Assembly: GCA_002163245.1 (NCBI GenBank)
Contig: MAAL01000168.1
Span: 1-64,000 of the forward strand
Length of the DNA stretch: 64,000 nt
Source of the DNA: Gammaproteobacteria bacterium 42_54_T18
GTDB taxonomy: Bacteria > Pseudomonadota > Gammaproteobacteria > Pseudomonadales > Ketobacteraceae
Reading direction: 5' to 3'
This document shows, one piece after another, positions 8,893 through 17,259 of the stretch. The notes beneath the pieces were generated by a model. That model saw nothing but the letters and a program-made list of their open reading frames with translations. It was not told the DNA's origin and did no database searches. Positions within the stretch are counted from its first letter, which is position 1. The number at the start of each line of letters is the position of its first letter. A program made the translations under genes and the position numbers.

Positions 8893-8911
8893 CTGGCGGA
8901 AAGGCCGCCAG
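8893..8911 (+). terminator. Stem-loop after metY
   Basis: CTGGCGG and CCGCCAG form a perfect 7-bp GC-rich stem around a 5-base loop, just after the metY stop. The following tract (TCTCTCCCTT) is pyrimidine-rich but not a true U-run, so termination may be weak. Confidence 0.5.
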
Positions 8912-8962
8912 TCTCTCCCTTACCAGAAGGTAGAAGGAAAGTTACATAAAAGGAAAAGCAAT

Positions 8963-9466
8963 ATGGCGACAAAATCAGAAATGTTTCGAGTTAATGTTAT
9001 ACGTCCAGTGCTAAAAGAAATGGATTTGTACTCGCTTGCGGCGGAGGAATTGTTACTCGGTACAGCAGTTCAAGAAAGTTTAAATTTTACTTACCGGACT
9101 CAAATGGGCGGAGGGCCTGCGAAGAGTTATTTTCAGATGGAGCCCGCGACTCATGATGACATTTGGAATAACTTTTTGTGTTATAAGGCAGAGTTGGCCG
9201 ATAAAGTAATCGCGACATTAACAGCGCCTAATGCGGACAAAATTGATGAACTGGAAAATAATGATTTCTATGCAGCTGCAATGGCGAGAGTGCATTATTA
9301 TCGGGTTCCAAAAGCATTGCCTGATGCTGGTGATCTCACAGGGCAAGCGAAATATTGGAAGCAGTATTACAATACACCGCTTGGAAAAGGGAAGGTAAGT
9401 GAGTATGTTGAAAAGTGGGAGTTGTATGTTATGGAGGGATATCCAGAAAAAGCCCCGGGAACCTAA
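8963..9466 (+). CDS. Phage-type protein of unknown function, lysozyme-like motifs
   Basis: A 167-residue soluble protein with no signal peptide or membrane segment. The stretch LLLGTAVQESLNF (about 31-43), followed by GGGPAKSYFQMEPATHDDIWNN, recalls the E-x-S and Gly/Gln-rich motifs of lysozyme/transglycosylase-fold proteins. As I recall, similar FQMEPATHDD sequences occur in tailed phages. E38 would be the candidate catalytic acid. No other phage gene is nearby. The ribosome site AAAAGGAAAA supports the start. Function is unknown; it could be a domesticated phage gene or unrelated to peptidoglycan. Coding status is solid, the fold is an inference. Confidence 0.7.
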   Translation: MATKSEMFRVNVIRPVLKEMDLYSLAAEELLLGTAVQESLNFTYRTQMGGGPAKSYFQMEPATHDDIWNNFLCYKAELADKVIATLTAPNADKIDELENNDFYAAAMARVHYYRVPKALPDAGDLTGQAKYWKQYYNTPLGKGKVSEYVEKWELYVMEGYPEKAPGT

Positions 9467-9554
9467 GTAGGGGTTAGAGTTTAATAAAGAGTGCCTAAGG
9501 TACAAAAACAGCGTATTGTCAGTTGCAGTTTTTCCGGTAATAAGATGGTGATAA

Positions 9555-10469
9555 ATGTTTGATCTGAATGAAATGGCTGTGTTTGCTAAGGTTGTAGATA
9601 CGGGTAGTTTTACGAAAGCCGCTGACAAATTAGGGCTGCCGAAATCAACGGTTAGCCGTAAAATAAGTCAGCTAGAAGAGCGTTTAGGGGTGCGATTGTT
9701 AAATCGGACAACACGAGCGTTAAAGCCAACGGAAACCGGCAAAGCATACTATTTTCACTGTGCAAAAATGGTGGAAGAAGCTGACGATGCAAACAGTGTT
9801 GTTACCAATATGCAGTCAGAGCCAACAGGTAAGCTACGAATTAGCGCACCATTAGCGTTCGGAGAACCATTTCTACAGGATCTTTTAGAAGAGTTTTTAT
9901 CATTACACCCACAGATATCTATCGAGTTATTGCTTGATAATAGAAATGTCGATTTGGTGGAAGAAGAATATGACGCTGCCTTTCGCGTAGGCCCATTGGC
10001 GGATTCTAGTTTTGTTGCTCGTGGTTTGGGTAAAGCGCAGTTGTTGATTTGTGCAAGCCCTGCGTATTTAGAGAAAAATGGCATACCTCGAACTCCTCAA
10101 GATTTACATGATCACAGTATTGTGCGACATCCGACGGCCCCTTGGGAGCTTGAGGGTCCAGATGGAGTGGAGTTGCTAGAGCTTAAGTCACGGTTAACAC
10201 TTAATGACATGTCTTTGATTAAGAGTTTGGTAAAGCGAGGTACTGGTATTGGAATGGTGCCTGGTGCTTTGGGGCTAAAAGAGTTTGAAAGTGGCGAGCT
10301 GGTGCCTTTGTTGATGGACTACCCGATGGTAGAGAAGATGATGTATCTGGTATATGCCAGCCGTAAACAGCCACCCTCGAAATTGGTCTCATTTATTGAT
10401 TTTGTGATGGATCGTTGTCGCCCTGTGGCCCCTTGGTCTCAGGAAATCAAGTTTGCACATATCCCTTAA
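9555..10469 (+). CDS. LysR-family transcriptional regulator
   Basis: A 304-residue LTTR. The N-terminal winged helix-turn-helix spans about residues 1-60 (DTGSFTKAADKLGLPKSTVSRKISQLEERLGVRLLNRTTR). A periplasmic-binding-like effector domain runs from about 90 to 295 (SEPTGKLRISAPLAFGEPFL). It belongs to the large subfamily whose effector domain opens with GKLRISAP. It is co-oriented with the downstream TetR gene and 90 bases from the preceding gene. The target cannot be told; no divergent partner gene is present, so it may act elsewhere or on the following oxidoreductase. Confidence 0.92.
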   Translation: MFDLNEMAVFAKVVDTGSFTKAADKLGLPKSTVSRKISQLEERLGVRLLNRTTRALKPTETGKAYYFHCAKMVEEADDANSVVTNMQSEPTGKLRISAPLAFGEPFLQDLLEEFLSLHPQISIELLLDNRNVDLVEEEYDAAFRVGPLADSSFVARGLGKAQLLICASPAYLEKNGIPRTPQDLHDHSIVRHPTAPWELEGPDGVELLELKSRLTLNDMSLIKSLVKRGTGIGMVPGALGLKEFESGELVPLLMDYPMVEKMMYLVYASRKQPPSKLVSFIDFVMDRCRPVAPWSQEIKFAHIP

Positions 10470-10500
10470 TACAGGTATTTACAAAAAGCTACTTGAGTTT

Positions 10501-10514
10501 CTAGACGATCGGTC
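10501..10514. promoter_or_regulatory. TetR operator copy 1, upstream of the tetR-type gene
   Basis: CTAGACGATCGGTC is the same 14-base core, with one change, as the complete palindrome at 11213-11229 ahead of the flavin oxidoreductase. It lies just before the regulator's start, where autorepression is expected. Confidence 0.6.
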
Positions 10515-10528
10515 GCATGCTTCGGTGT

Positions 10529-11125
10529 ATGGCTAGACCACGAAAGACAGAGCATAACAAAGAACTCATTCTCGCTAAGGGAATTGATCTGCTGTGTGAG
10601 CAAGGTTATAACGGAACGGGCTTGAAACAGATTTTAGATGCTGTGCAGGTACCAAAAGGTTCCTTCTACCATTACTTTGAAAGCAAAGAAGTGTATGCAG
10701 CCCAGGTTATTGATCTCTATATTGGGAGGTTACTAGAAGCTTTTGATAACTATTTGAAATATGCCACGGACAGACCGCTTGAGGTTATTAAGCAGCTTTA
10801 TCAGTGGATGGTAATGGATTTCCAGCGAAAACAATGTAAAGAAGGTTGTTTGCTTGGCAGTTTGGCGGCTGAAATAGGTGGCAGTAGTGACTTGTGTCAG
10901 CAGGCTCTGATTAAAGCCTATGAGCAATGGCAACAGCGTTTTGTGCCATTACTTATTGCAGGTCAGGAGGCAGGGGAAGTGCGGAAAGATATATCTGCCG
11001 AGTTACTTGCAGAAACGTTTTGGAATGCTTGGGAGGGAAGTATATTGCGTATGAAAATTACGGGAAATACGGTCACTATCGAGCGAACGTTAACAGTATT
11101 GCTTGATAGTTTGTTTCGACCATAA
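10529..11125 (+). CDS. TetR/AcrR-family repressor (NemR-like)
   Basis: About 198 residues from the preferred ATG at 10529 (MARPRKTEHNKEL); an upstream in-frame ATG at 10517 would add four residues but sits against the operator. The N-terminal helix-turn-helix reads GYNGTGLKQILDAVQVPKGSFYHYFESKE, the signature of the NemR/YcdC-type branch. The ligand domain carries cysteines (KQCKEGC), a possible electrophile or redox sensor as in NemR; that role is inferred. The linked old-yellow-enzyme-family gene and the shared operator suggest it represses both itself and that enzyme. Confidence 0.9.
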   Translation: MARPRKTEHNKELILAKGIDLLCEQGYNGTGLKQILDAVQVPKGSFYHYFESKEVYAAQVIDLYIGRLLEAFDNYLKYATDRPLEVIKQLYQWMVMDFQRKQCKEGCLLGSLAAEIGGSSDLCQQALIKAYEQWQQRFVPLLIAGQEAGEVRKDISAELLAETFWNAWEGSILRMKITGNTVTIERTLTVLLDSLFRP

Positions 11126-11172
11126 AGCGCTTCTCCGTAACAAGGAGGTAGGCGGATAGTTTTAGAGGATCT

Positions 11173-11201
11173 AACGGTAAAATTAACATTACCGTTTTTT
11201 T
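11173..11201 (+). terminator. Rho-independent terminator after the TetR gene
   Basis: AACGGTAA and TTACCGTT form a perfect 8-bp stem around an 8-base loop, followed by a T-run. It isolates the regulator from the operator-controlled flavin oxidoreductase. Confidence 0.8.
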
Positions 11202-11212
11202 ATCAGCAATTA

Positions 11213-11229
11213 CTAGACGACCGGTCTAG
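11213..11229. promoter_or_regulatory. TetR operator copy 2, palindrome ahead of the flavin oxidoreductase
   Basis: CTAGACGACCGGTCTAG has 6-base arms (CTAGAC/GTCTAG) about a 5-base centre. It lies between a plausible -35 (TTACTA, 11210-11215) and -10 (TATAAA, 11234-11239), so a bound repressor would block transcription. The core is shared with 10501-10514. Confidence 0.65.
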
Positions 11230-11252
11230 TTTTTATAAAGGTAGAGAGAGAA

Positions 11253-12497
11253 ATGACAGAATCAATAACTTTTGCGGGCCCATTAACACTGAATAATGGC
11301 GTTACTATCAAGAATCGTTTTTTTAAGTCAGCGATGAGTGAGCAGTTATCAACAAAAGAATTGTTACCTACTCCAAGCCTTGCTGCGCTGTATAGTGCTT
11401 GGGCACAGGGAGGTGTTGGACTTATTGTGACAGGTAATGTGATGATTTCTCCTGATGCTATGGGGGAGCCTCGTCAAGTTGTGCTGGAGCGAGGGGTTGA
11501 TCTTGCTCCGTTTGAAGCTTGTGCTAAAGCAGGTACGGAGAATGGGGCGCATGTTTGGATGCAACTTAACCACCCTGGTAAACAGATCCCCAAAATACTC
11601 AACAAAAAACCTGTTGCCCCTTCTGCTATCCCTCTGGGTGGAGGTTTAGAGAAGATTTTTAATGCGCCTAGAGCATTATTAACCCAAGAAATAGATACCA
11701 TTATTACGCGTTTTGCAGAAAGTGCCGTGTTGGCAAAGCAGGCGGGTTTCACCGGAGTGCAAGTCCACGGCGCTCATGGCTATTTAGTTAGTCAGTTTTT
11801 AAGTCCGCGACATAATCAGAGAACTGATAAGTGGGGTGGTTCAGCGGAAAATCGTATGCGATTTGTTCTTGAGCTGTATAAGGCTATTCGTGAGGCGGTA
11901 GGCGACGATTACCCTGTAGGTATCAAGCTGAATTCTGCAGACTTTATGAAGGATGGTTTTAGCGATGACGAGTCAATGGCGGTGGTTGAGGCGTTGGCTG
12001 CGGCAGGAGTTAATCTTATTGAAATTTCGGGCGGGACCTATGAAAGCCCTGAAATGATGGGTGGGCATAGCAAAGCGCCCGTTAAGCAAAGTACCCAGCG
12101 ACGTGAGGCTTATTTTTTGGAATATGCTGAAAAGGTAAGGTCGCGTGTTGATACCACGCTGGTTGTGACTGGGGGCTTCCGGTCGGGAACTGCGATGAAT
12201 GCAGCGCTGCGCTCCGGGGCGACTGATATGATTGGTATAGCAAGGCCGCTAGCGGTTTATCCTGATTTACCGAACCGGTTGCTAAATGACCCTGAGTTTA
12301 CGGTATCAATTAAGCGGCCAACGACTGGAATTAAGATAATAGATTTGGCATCGGCATTGGATATCTCTTGGTTTGAACAGCAGATGCATCGTATTGGCAA
12401 CGGGAAGCCTGTTAACGCCAATCTTAGTCCAATACGAGCTGCAATGGGTTCATTGTTAACAACGGGAGTTCATGCATTTAAGAAGCGGAGAGCATAG
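11253..12497 (+). CDS. NADH:flavin oxidoreductase (old yellow enzyme family)
   Basis: A 414-residue FMN-dependent TIM-barrel reductase. The substrate loop HPGKQIPK is at about 107-114. The hallmark VQVHGAHGYLVSQFLSP, then NQRTDKWGGSAENRMRF, is complete, giving the His pair that binds substrate and the flavin contacts. C-terminal phosphate-binding elements VVTGGFR and ARPLAVYPDL are present. It is longer than NemA (about 365) and lacks the FeS/FAD half of 2,4-dienoyl-CoA reductase, so it acts alone, probably on an activated C=C or nitro substrate. Regulation by the adjacent TetR is suggested by the operator in its promoter. Ribosome site GAGAGAG precedes the ATG. Confidence 0.9.
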   Translation: MTESITFAGPLTLNNGVTIKNRFFKSAMSEQLSTKELLPTPSLAALYSAWAQGGVGLIVTGNVMISPDAMGEPRQVVLERGVDLAPFEACAKAGTENGAHVWMQLNHPGKQIPKILNKKPVAPSAIPLGGGLEKIFNAPRALLTQEIDTIITRFAESAVLAKQAGFTGVQVHGAHGYLVSQFLSPRHNQRTDKWGGSAENRMRFVLELYKAIREAVGDDYPVGIKLNSADFMKDGFSDDESMAVVEALAAAGVNLIEISGGTYESPEMMGGHSKAPVKQSTQRREAYFLEYAEKVRSRVDTTLVVTGGFRSGTAMNAALRSGATDMIGIARPLAVYPDLPNRLLNDPEFTVSIKRPTTGIKIIDLASALDISWFEQQMHRIGNGKPVNANLSPIRAAMGSLLTTGVHAFKKRRA

Positions 12498-12618
12498 GTG
12501 GAAAGCATTTTTTTGCAAAAAGAATATATTTGCTACACTAAAGGAAATGTGGGTGTTTTTTGTTCATAGAGAGGATGAATGCCTTATTTGCTTCCGGCAC
12601 CATTGTTAGTGGTTTGCT

Positions 12619-12639
12619 CGCCCTTTAGGGCGGGTTTTT
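12619..12639 (+). terminator. Hairpin with U-tract after the flavin oxidoreductase
   Basis: CGCCC-TTTA-GGGCG followed by GGTTTTT. It fits a terminator for the preceding gene about 120 bases upstream. It also overlaps the end of a 17-codon reading frame (12575-12628, MNALFASGTIVSGLLAL) whose stop lies in the stem. Confidence 0.55.
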
Positions 12640-12650
12640 CTCGTTATTTT

Positions 12651-12896
12651 ATGGAATCACCTAACGAGCCGATTCCTGTGGTACAGATCATTGAAAAGGT
12701 TATGGTTCGGGCTAATTCACAAGATTATGCGGAATTGGTTGCCTACTTTGGTGTGGAAATCTTAGAGATGTGTTGTGTGCATATTGAAAAAGAAACCCTT
12801 CCCTTAGTCTCACGATTGGATGAAATTCGTGTAAACATACAGATTGCGGCAGATGCAGGAGACCCATTCACTTACTTGCTTGATGATGATGAGTGA
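12651..12896 (+). CDS. Small acidic protein of unknown function
   Basis: An 81-residue soluble protein starting MESPNEPIPVVQIIEKVMVR, with an acidic tail LLDDDE. I do not recognise the family. The frame stays open upstream to ATG 12579, which has a GAGAGG ribosome site and would add 24 residues. That extension would run through the terminator-like hairpin at 12619-12639, so I prefer 12651 even though its own ribosome site is poor. It converges with the diguanylate cyclase gene, 8 bases away. Confidence 0.6.
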   Translation: MESPNEPIPVVQIIEKVMVRANSQDYAELVAYFGVEILEMCCVHIEKETLPLVSRLDEIRVNIQIAADAGDPFTYLLDDDE

Positions 12897-12904
12897 AAAT
12901 CGAT

Positions 12905-14173
12905 TTAGGGTAGTATCTCAAGTTGTGATGGTTGTGCTTCGCAGTGGGACAACTGGGTGCTATGCCATTGGTCTCGCCCTTCATTTTTTGACTTATACAG
13001 CATTTTGTCTGCAGAGGTGACAATACGTTCCGATGGAATGCTGCGAACGGGGTATGCCGTAGCGGCTCCTAAACTAATTGTAAGCATGGTATTTACTATA
13101 GAGGTTTGATGTTCAATGTTCAGGTCGTGAACCCGCTCCAAGATGCGTTGAAGTGTTGTTTGAATTTGTATTTCGTCGATATTGGGGTACAACATGATAA
13201 ATTCTTCCCCTCCGTACCGTCCTACTAATTCCCCTGGCCGGCTAGCTTCTTGTTGTAATGCTTTGGCGAGATTCATTAAGCAGTGATCCCCGGCTTGGTG
13301 GCCATAAAAGTCATTAAACTGTTTGAAAAAATCAACGTCGAGCAAGATAACAGAGAGTGGGCGTTTTTCTCTGCGGCATCGGTTCCATTCTTGTTCCAGT
13401 CTTTCATCAAAATAACGTCGGTTGGCGAGGCATGTGAGGCTGTCTTCGCGGCTTAGTTTTTCCAGGTCGCCGTATAGTTGCTTTTGTTCTATTTTATCGA
13501 TGTCCAGTAGCAGCCCTTGTAAGAACATTGCACGTTCTCTATGTTCAATAATATAAGCGATACCCATACCGATGAGGTTGGCGGTAACAAAGTATGCCTG
13601 AAAACTGATAAATGAGATTTCATTGGTGGTAAAACGAAGAATGAATAGGTGAATTAATCCAGCAAAGTGACTCCAAAATGTCACAACAAAAAAACGCATC
13701 TTTAGCATGGAATATAGCGTTATGATGGCGTAAATAGAACCGGCATAAGCGGCGAGTTTAATCTCTGGGTTTGTGACTGTGCTGGAGACATGAAGTAGTG
13801 TCACCAAACCTACCATAGCAATTGGACCGGTGTACCAATGATATAAATGATGAATAGATTTTATGCTGGAAAGTATTGCGATTAACCCAAGACAGATCCC
13901 CCCCAGTGCATAACACAAAGGAAAGGCTCCAAGCTCTTCATAGGGTAATTGTAAAAAAACCAGGGCACCAAGTAACGCGTAGGTGAGGACAATATAGACA
14001 CTATTAATTTTTAAATTATTCAGTGCTGTTTGACGGTAGGTTTTGCGGAAAAATGTTTCGATAAAGCGTGGGAATGTTAGAAGGTAGAAACCGGACATGA
14101 GGATGTCTGTGATCTCGCTTTTTAATGCTGGATCAGTAACAGGAGAAGAGGTTCCTGTATTAGGCAAAGGCAT
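12905..14173 (-). CDS. Membrane diguanylate cyclase (GGDEF)
   Basis: About 422 residues from ATG 14173, chosen because GGAG lies upstream; a frame to 14263 lacks a ribosome site. About six hydrophobic segments fill the first half. The GGDEF domain begins at SREDSLTCLANRRYFDERL and contains the active loop GGEEF at 321-325, a functional variant, with LLDVDFFKQFNDFYGH for metal and GTP binding. The inhibitory RxxD site is replaced by R312-PG-E315, so product inhibition may be weakened. It would make cyclic di-GMP from two GTP at the inner membrane. The HD-GYP gene follows upstream on the same strand with about a 190-bp gap. Confidence 0.9.
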   Translation of the reverse strand: MPLPNTGTSSPVTDPALKSEITDILMSGFYLLTFPRFIETFFRKTYRQTALNNLKINSVYIVLTYALLGALVFLQLPYEELGAFPLCYALGGICLGLIAILSSIKSIHHLYHWYTGPIAMVGLVTLLHVSSTVTNPEIKLAAYAGSIYAIITLYSMLKMRFFVVTFWSHFAGLIHLFILRFTTNEISFISFQAYFVTANLIGMGIAYIIEHRERAMFLQGLLLDIDKIEQKQLYGDLEKLSREDSLTCLANRRYFDERLEQEWNRCRREKRPLSVILLDVDFFKQFNDFYGHQAGDHCLMNLAKALQQEASRPGELVGRYGGEEFIMLYPNIDEIQIQTTLQRILERVHDLNIEHQTSIVNTMLTISLGAATAYPVRSIPSERIVTSADKMLYKSKNEGRDQWHSTQLSHCEAQPSQLEILP

Positions 14174-14364
14174 CCAAGGTGTGCTCCATATCTTATTCTT
14201 ATAAGGTGTAACCTTAGCGTGAGTATTGCGGGTACGCGAGTGAACACAGGCTAAAAAAAACATTTGTCTAAAAATACGATTTAATATGAGTTAATAGTTC
14301 TTGACGGCAAGCGTCAGGGGATGGAATGAATTAGGAGGGGGTTAATAAGTGAGCAAAGGTATAT

Positions 14365-15648
14365 CTAAAAGGATGCCGCACGTTTAATTAGGTGTTTGTT
14401 TTTTTCAGCTTCGGCACTGGATTGTGCGGGCAGGCTTGCAGTAATGCTATCTGTGCAGTCGGCGTGATTGAGGTGGATGGTGCGTGTTTTGTAAAAATGC
14501 CACCATTTCCTATTGCTGTCACTGACAACTAATACCGTGGGTTTTAGGCGTGCATTGTTTTCTTGATTAACAACAACCGCGGTTCGATCATTGTTAAGGC
14601 GTACGATTGAACCTGAAGGGTATAGGCCAATCGCTTGAATGAATTCGTTAACTAGGTGGCCATCGAACAAGATATTGCGTTGTCGATATAGCTCTCGAAT
14701 TGCGTCAGTGGATGCGTAAGGGGCGTCACGAAAATCATGGCTGGTGAGGTTTTCGTAGTAATCTGCTATGCCGACGAGTTGAGCAAGGAAAGGTATTTTT
14801 CTGCTTGCGCTGCCACGAGGGTACCCTGAGCCATCGTAACGTTCTAAGTGGTAGGATACGATTTTAATAATGCGGCTGTTAATGTTCCCACTCGAACGTA
14901 ATAATTTGACGCCATGAACCAATGAGCGTTTAAAGACTTCTTCAACTTGTGGTGAAGGCGTACCTTGGGTAATTAGCAAATCTTTTGGCATGGTGGTGTA
15001 GCCTAGTTTGCATAGTAAAGCTGCAACTGCGACGTCGGATAATGCATCTCGAGTGATATCTAGGTGGCGTCCAGTAAGGACTGCCCAGGTAGCAACTCGA
15101 ATTGAATAGTTTAATAAATTCTGATTGTGATTGTCGACGTGAATTAAATAAGCAAATGCATCTGGGTTTCTGATGACGCTATCAACTAGGTCGTGCGTTG
15201 CAGAGCGAAGCTGATCAATCCTTAGGCGGCCACTGCCTGCCATTTGCCGAATAACGCGCGAGATTTTATCTTGAATTCGTTTGCGTGCTTTTTTCGCACA
15301 CTTGAGTTCTTTTTGGATGGGGGCAGTGGCTTTGTAGGGGTATGGGTTTTGAATGGTGCGAATTTTGAGGTTGATAACTTCGCGACCGGTGACAAGGTCG
15401 TCCTTTGAGTCATATGCTCCAGCGACATGTGTTATATCCCTAAGATCTATTGTGCTGTTGTGTCGGGATTTCTGTACATCAATCCAAACAACATCACAAA
15501 GTGAACGAAGAGTATCGATTTGCTTTCGGTTACATACATGAAAGCCTTGAATCGGGAAAGGGGTTTCTGCCCACGGGCGGTCCGTTCCCGACACAAACAT
15601 GCCGATCTGCAATATATCAACGGAGACTTTTTTACTTTGTACAGGCAT
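14365..15648 (-). CDS. Degenerate HD-GYP protein with DUF3391 domain
   Basis: A 427-residue protein with an N-terminal DUF3391-like region (SVDILQIGMFVSGTDRPW), then an HD-GYP domain from about 165 to 330. The metal ligands are not kept. The expected HDIGK reads CKLGY (C213-K214), the first-helix His is N180, and the HHE motif reads H267-L268-E. H245 and the GYP signature DGSGYP (272-277) remain. The protein is therefore probably not an active cyclic di-GMP phosphodiesterase but may bind the nucleotide or partner the nearby GGDEF protein. This is read directly from the sequence; loss of activity is inferred. Confidence 0.85.
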   Translation of the reverse strand: MPVQSKKVSVDILQIGMFVSGTDRPWAETPFPIQGFHVCNRKQIDTLRSLCDVVWIDVQKSRHNSTIDLRDITHVAGAYDSKDDLVTGREVINLKIRTIQNPYPYKATAPIQKELKCAKKARKRIQDKISRVIRQMAGSGRLRIDQLRSATHDLVDSVIRNPDAFAYLIHVDNHNQNLLNYSIRVATWAVLTGRHLDITRDALSDVAVAALLCKLGYTTMPKDLLITQGTPSPQVEEVFKRSLVHGVKLLRSSGNINSRIIKIVSYHLERYDGSGYPRGSASRKIPFLAQLVGIADYYENLTSHDFRDAPYASTDAIRELYRQRNILFDGHLVNEFIQAIGLYPSGSIVRLNNDRTAVVVNQENNARLKPTVLVVSDSNRKWWHFYKTRTIHLNHADCTDSITASLPAQSSAEAEKNKHLIKRAASF

Positions 15649-15998
15649 TCAGTTAAGTAACTTGCTAAAGGCTATCTTCTGATAGCATTATAATTATTGT
15701 TGTATAAGAAATGCTGATACTTGGTTATACGTTATTTTGTACGTGTTCTTTAGAAAAGTGTGATCTAGTTAATGAATTTTATATGATTAGTTGTGTTTGT
15801 GTCAGTCTGCTTGGGTGATAAGTAATCAATTCGAACATATTTTCTGTTAGCTTTTGTAACTGGAGATCGATATGCACCATTAGTGTGTTATAGGTCTATT
15901 AGTTTGGGCGTAATTTATTGGTTTAGGCTTGAAAAGAAGAAAATGTAACGCATATCTATCAGTAGTGTTTATTAATTACGCCATAAAAAGAGGGCGAC
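15649..15998. other. 350-bp intergenic region, no gene seen
   Basis: AT-rich gap between the minus-strand HD-GYP gene and the plus-strand TM2-like gene. A small hairpin GCTATC-TTCT-GATAGC lies at 15671-15686, next to an AT-rich -10-like stretch. Short open frames here have no ribosome site or recognisable content. Confidence 0.4.
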
Positions 15999-16220
15999 AT
16001 GGAAAAGCCAAATATTTCAGCAGTGTTAAGTTTTTTACTTCCTGGGTTGGGGCAACTCTACAATGGCTTTTTCTTAAGGGCTATCTTTTGGTTTATTCTC
16101 ACGCCGGGTTTATGGATAGGGTCGGGTGGAATGTTGGGGTGGGTTTGCCATATTATTTCTGCGTACACGGCTTTTTCGAAAGCTAAAGAGCAAAAGCAGT
16201 GGGACAGAGAGGAATTCTAA
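15999..16220 (+). CDS. Small TM2-domain-like membrane protein
   Basis: A 73-residue protein. The segment SFLLPGLGQLYNGFFLRAIFWFIL matches the pattern of TM2-type proteins, a conserved LPGxGQ-Y-G turn between two hydrophobic helices. A second hydrophobic span follows at about residues 37-57. The tail is charged (KAKEQKQWDREEF). GAGGGCGAC precedes the ATG, supporting the start. The role of these small membrane proteins is unknown. Confidence 0.8.
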   Translation: MEKPNISAVLSFLLPGLGQLYNGFFLRAIFWFILTPGLWIGSGGMLGWVCHIISAYTAFSKAKEQKQWDREEF

Positions 16221-16256
16221 AAAGAAAGGTAGGAAAAGGAAGTTGGTCTCCCTCAC

Positions 16257-16302
16257 GTCAACGCTAAGAATGTTATAAATTTATAATTCGCTCAGCATTG
16301 AC
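16257..16302. terminator. Palindromic hairpin between convergent genes
   Basis: GTCAACGCT and AGCATTGAC pair at 8 of 9 positions and enclose a second palindrome, TTATAAATTTATAA. It sits between the ends of two convergent genes, consistent with a bidirectional terminator, although no U-run follows. Confidence 0.4.
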
Positions 16303-16410
16303 CCGAGAGAGTGGGCGCATCATAAGTAAACTTTAGTTGAGTTGCCAGTACTTCTTTCCTTAATTTACATCAAGTTAGCCTTTGCAGGGCTGGTTTTCAC
16401 TATATAGGGG

Positions 16411-17259
16411 TTATGCTGAGTAAGATTCGTACGTTGCAGCCCCTAAAATGATTATCCCGCCAAGTAGTGTTGAAAAGCTTGGTTGTTCACTCAGTACTAA
16501 AAACGCAAGAATTGCACCGTAAAGCGGCTGCAAGCTGGCGATTAAACCGACAGACTTTGCCTTCAGGTGGCGTAAGCTGCTGGCAAATAAACTATGAGGT
16601 AGGGCTGTGAATACGCTTGCCAATATCAAAAGTAATAGCCATTGATTTGCTGTGATACTGGATGGGGGCAAAGAAATAAAGGGCAGGGCGATTATTCCTG
16701 CAACAAAACTTTGATAGAGCATCGAAGTTAGGCCTCCATATTGTGATAAATAGTGCTTTTGAAGCACATTGCGCAAACTGAAAAAAGCAGCTGAAAAAAT
16801 CCCCCAAAATATACCGATGGTCACACTGTTGCTGGCTGAGAAGTCGGGGACAATAAATGCGACACCTGTAAGCATGACAAGCCCGCAAAAAATGTCTTTA
16901 GGTTTTGGTTTATCTCCCTGAAAAAGCGGCTCAATAAATACCGTCATTACTGGGTAAGTGAATAGTGCAATCATGCCAACCGCGATACCCGAGACTTGCA
17001 TTGAATAGAAATACGATACCCAGTGAATACCCAGTAATAACCCGAGTCCGATCATGAGGGCTAAATGTTTGAGATTGTGGATGCGAACTGCCCCACGGGT
17101 TATAGCAAGGATGATTAGGAGGGTGAGTGCGGCAAGTATGCCCCGGTAGGCAATAATGTCGATCGCAGGTAATTCAACCAGCTTTGAGAATAAACCGGTT
17201 ACGCCCAGAAAGAGTATTGCAACGTGAACGGATAATAAACTGCGTTTATGATCATCCAT
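16411..17259 (-). CDS. EamA/DMT-superfamily transporter
   Basis: A 282-residue inner-membrane protein with about ten hydrophobic segments in two EamA repeats (AYRGILAALTLLIILAITRG in the first half; SLQPLYGAILAFLVLSEQPS in the second). Such transporters export metabolites, amino acids or drugs; the substrate cannot be inferred. Its start overlaps the end of the DedA-PAP2 gene by 8 bases, so the two are probably co-translated. Confidence 0.88.
   Translation of the reverse strand: MDDHKRSLLSVHVAILFLGVTGLFSKLVELPAIDIIAYRGILAALTLLIILAITRGAVRIHNLKHLALMIGLGLLLGIHWVSYFYSMQVSGIAVGMIALFTYPVMTVFIEPLFQGDKPKPKDIFCGLVMLTGVAFIVPDFSASNSVTIGIFWGIFSAAFFSLRNVLQKHYLSQYGGLTSMLYQSFVAGIIALPFISLPPSSITANQWLLLLILASVFTALPHSLFASSLRHLKAKSVGLIASLQPLYGAILAFLVLSEQPSFSTLLGGIIILGAATYESYSA

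Noticed and set aside
8963-9466. Prophage remnant
   Set aside because: A single phage-like gene with no integrase, att repeats, structural or lysis genes around it; neighbours are ordinary metabolic and regulatory genes.
14365-15648. Active c-di-GMP phosphodiesterase
   Set aside because: The HD pair and other metal ligands are replaced, so the activity cannot be assumed despite the GYP motif.
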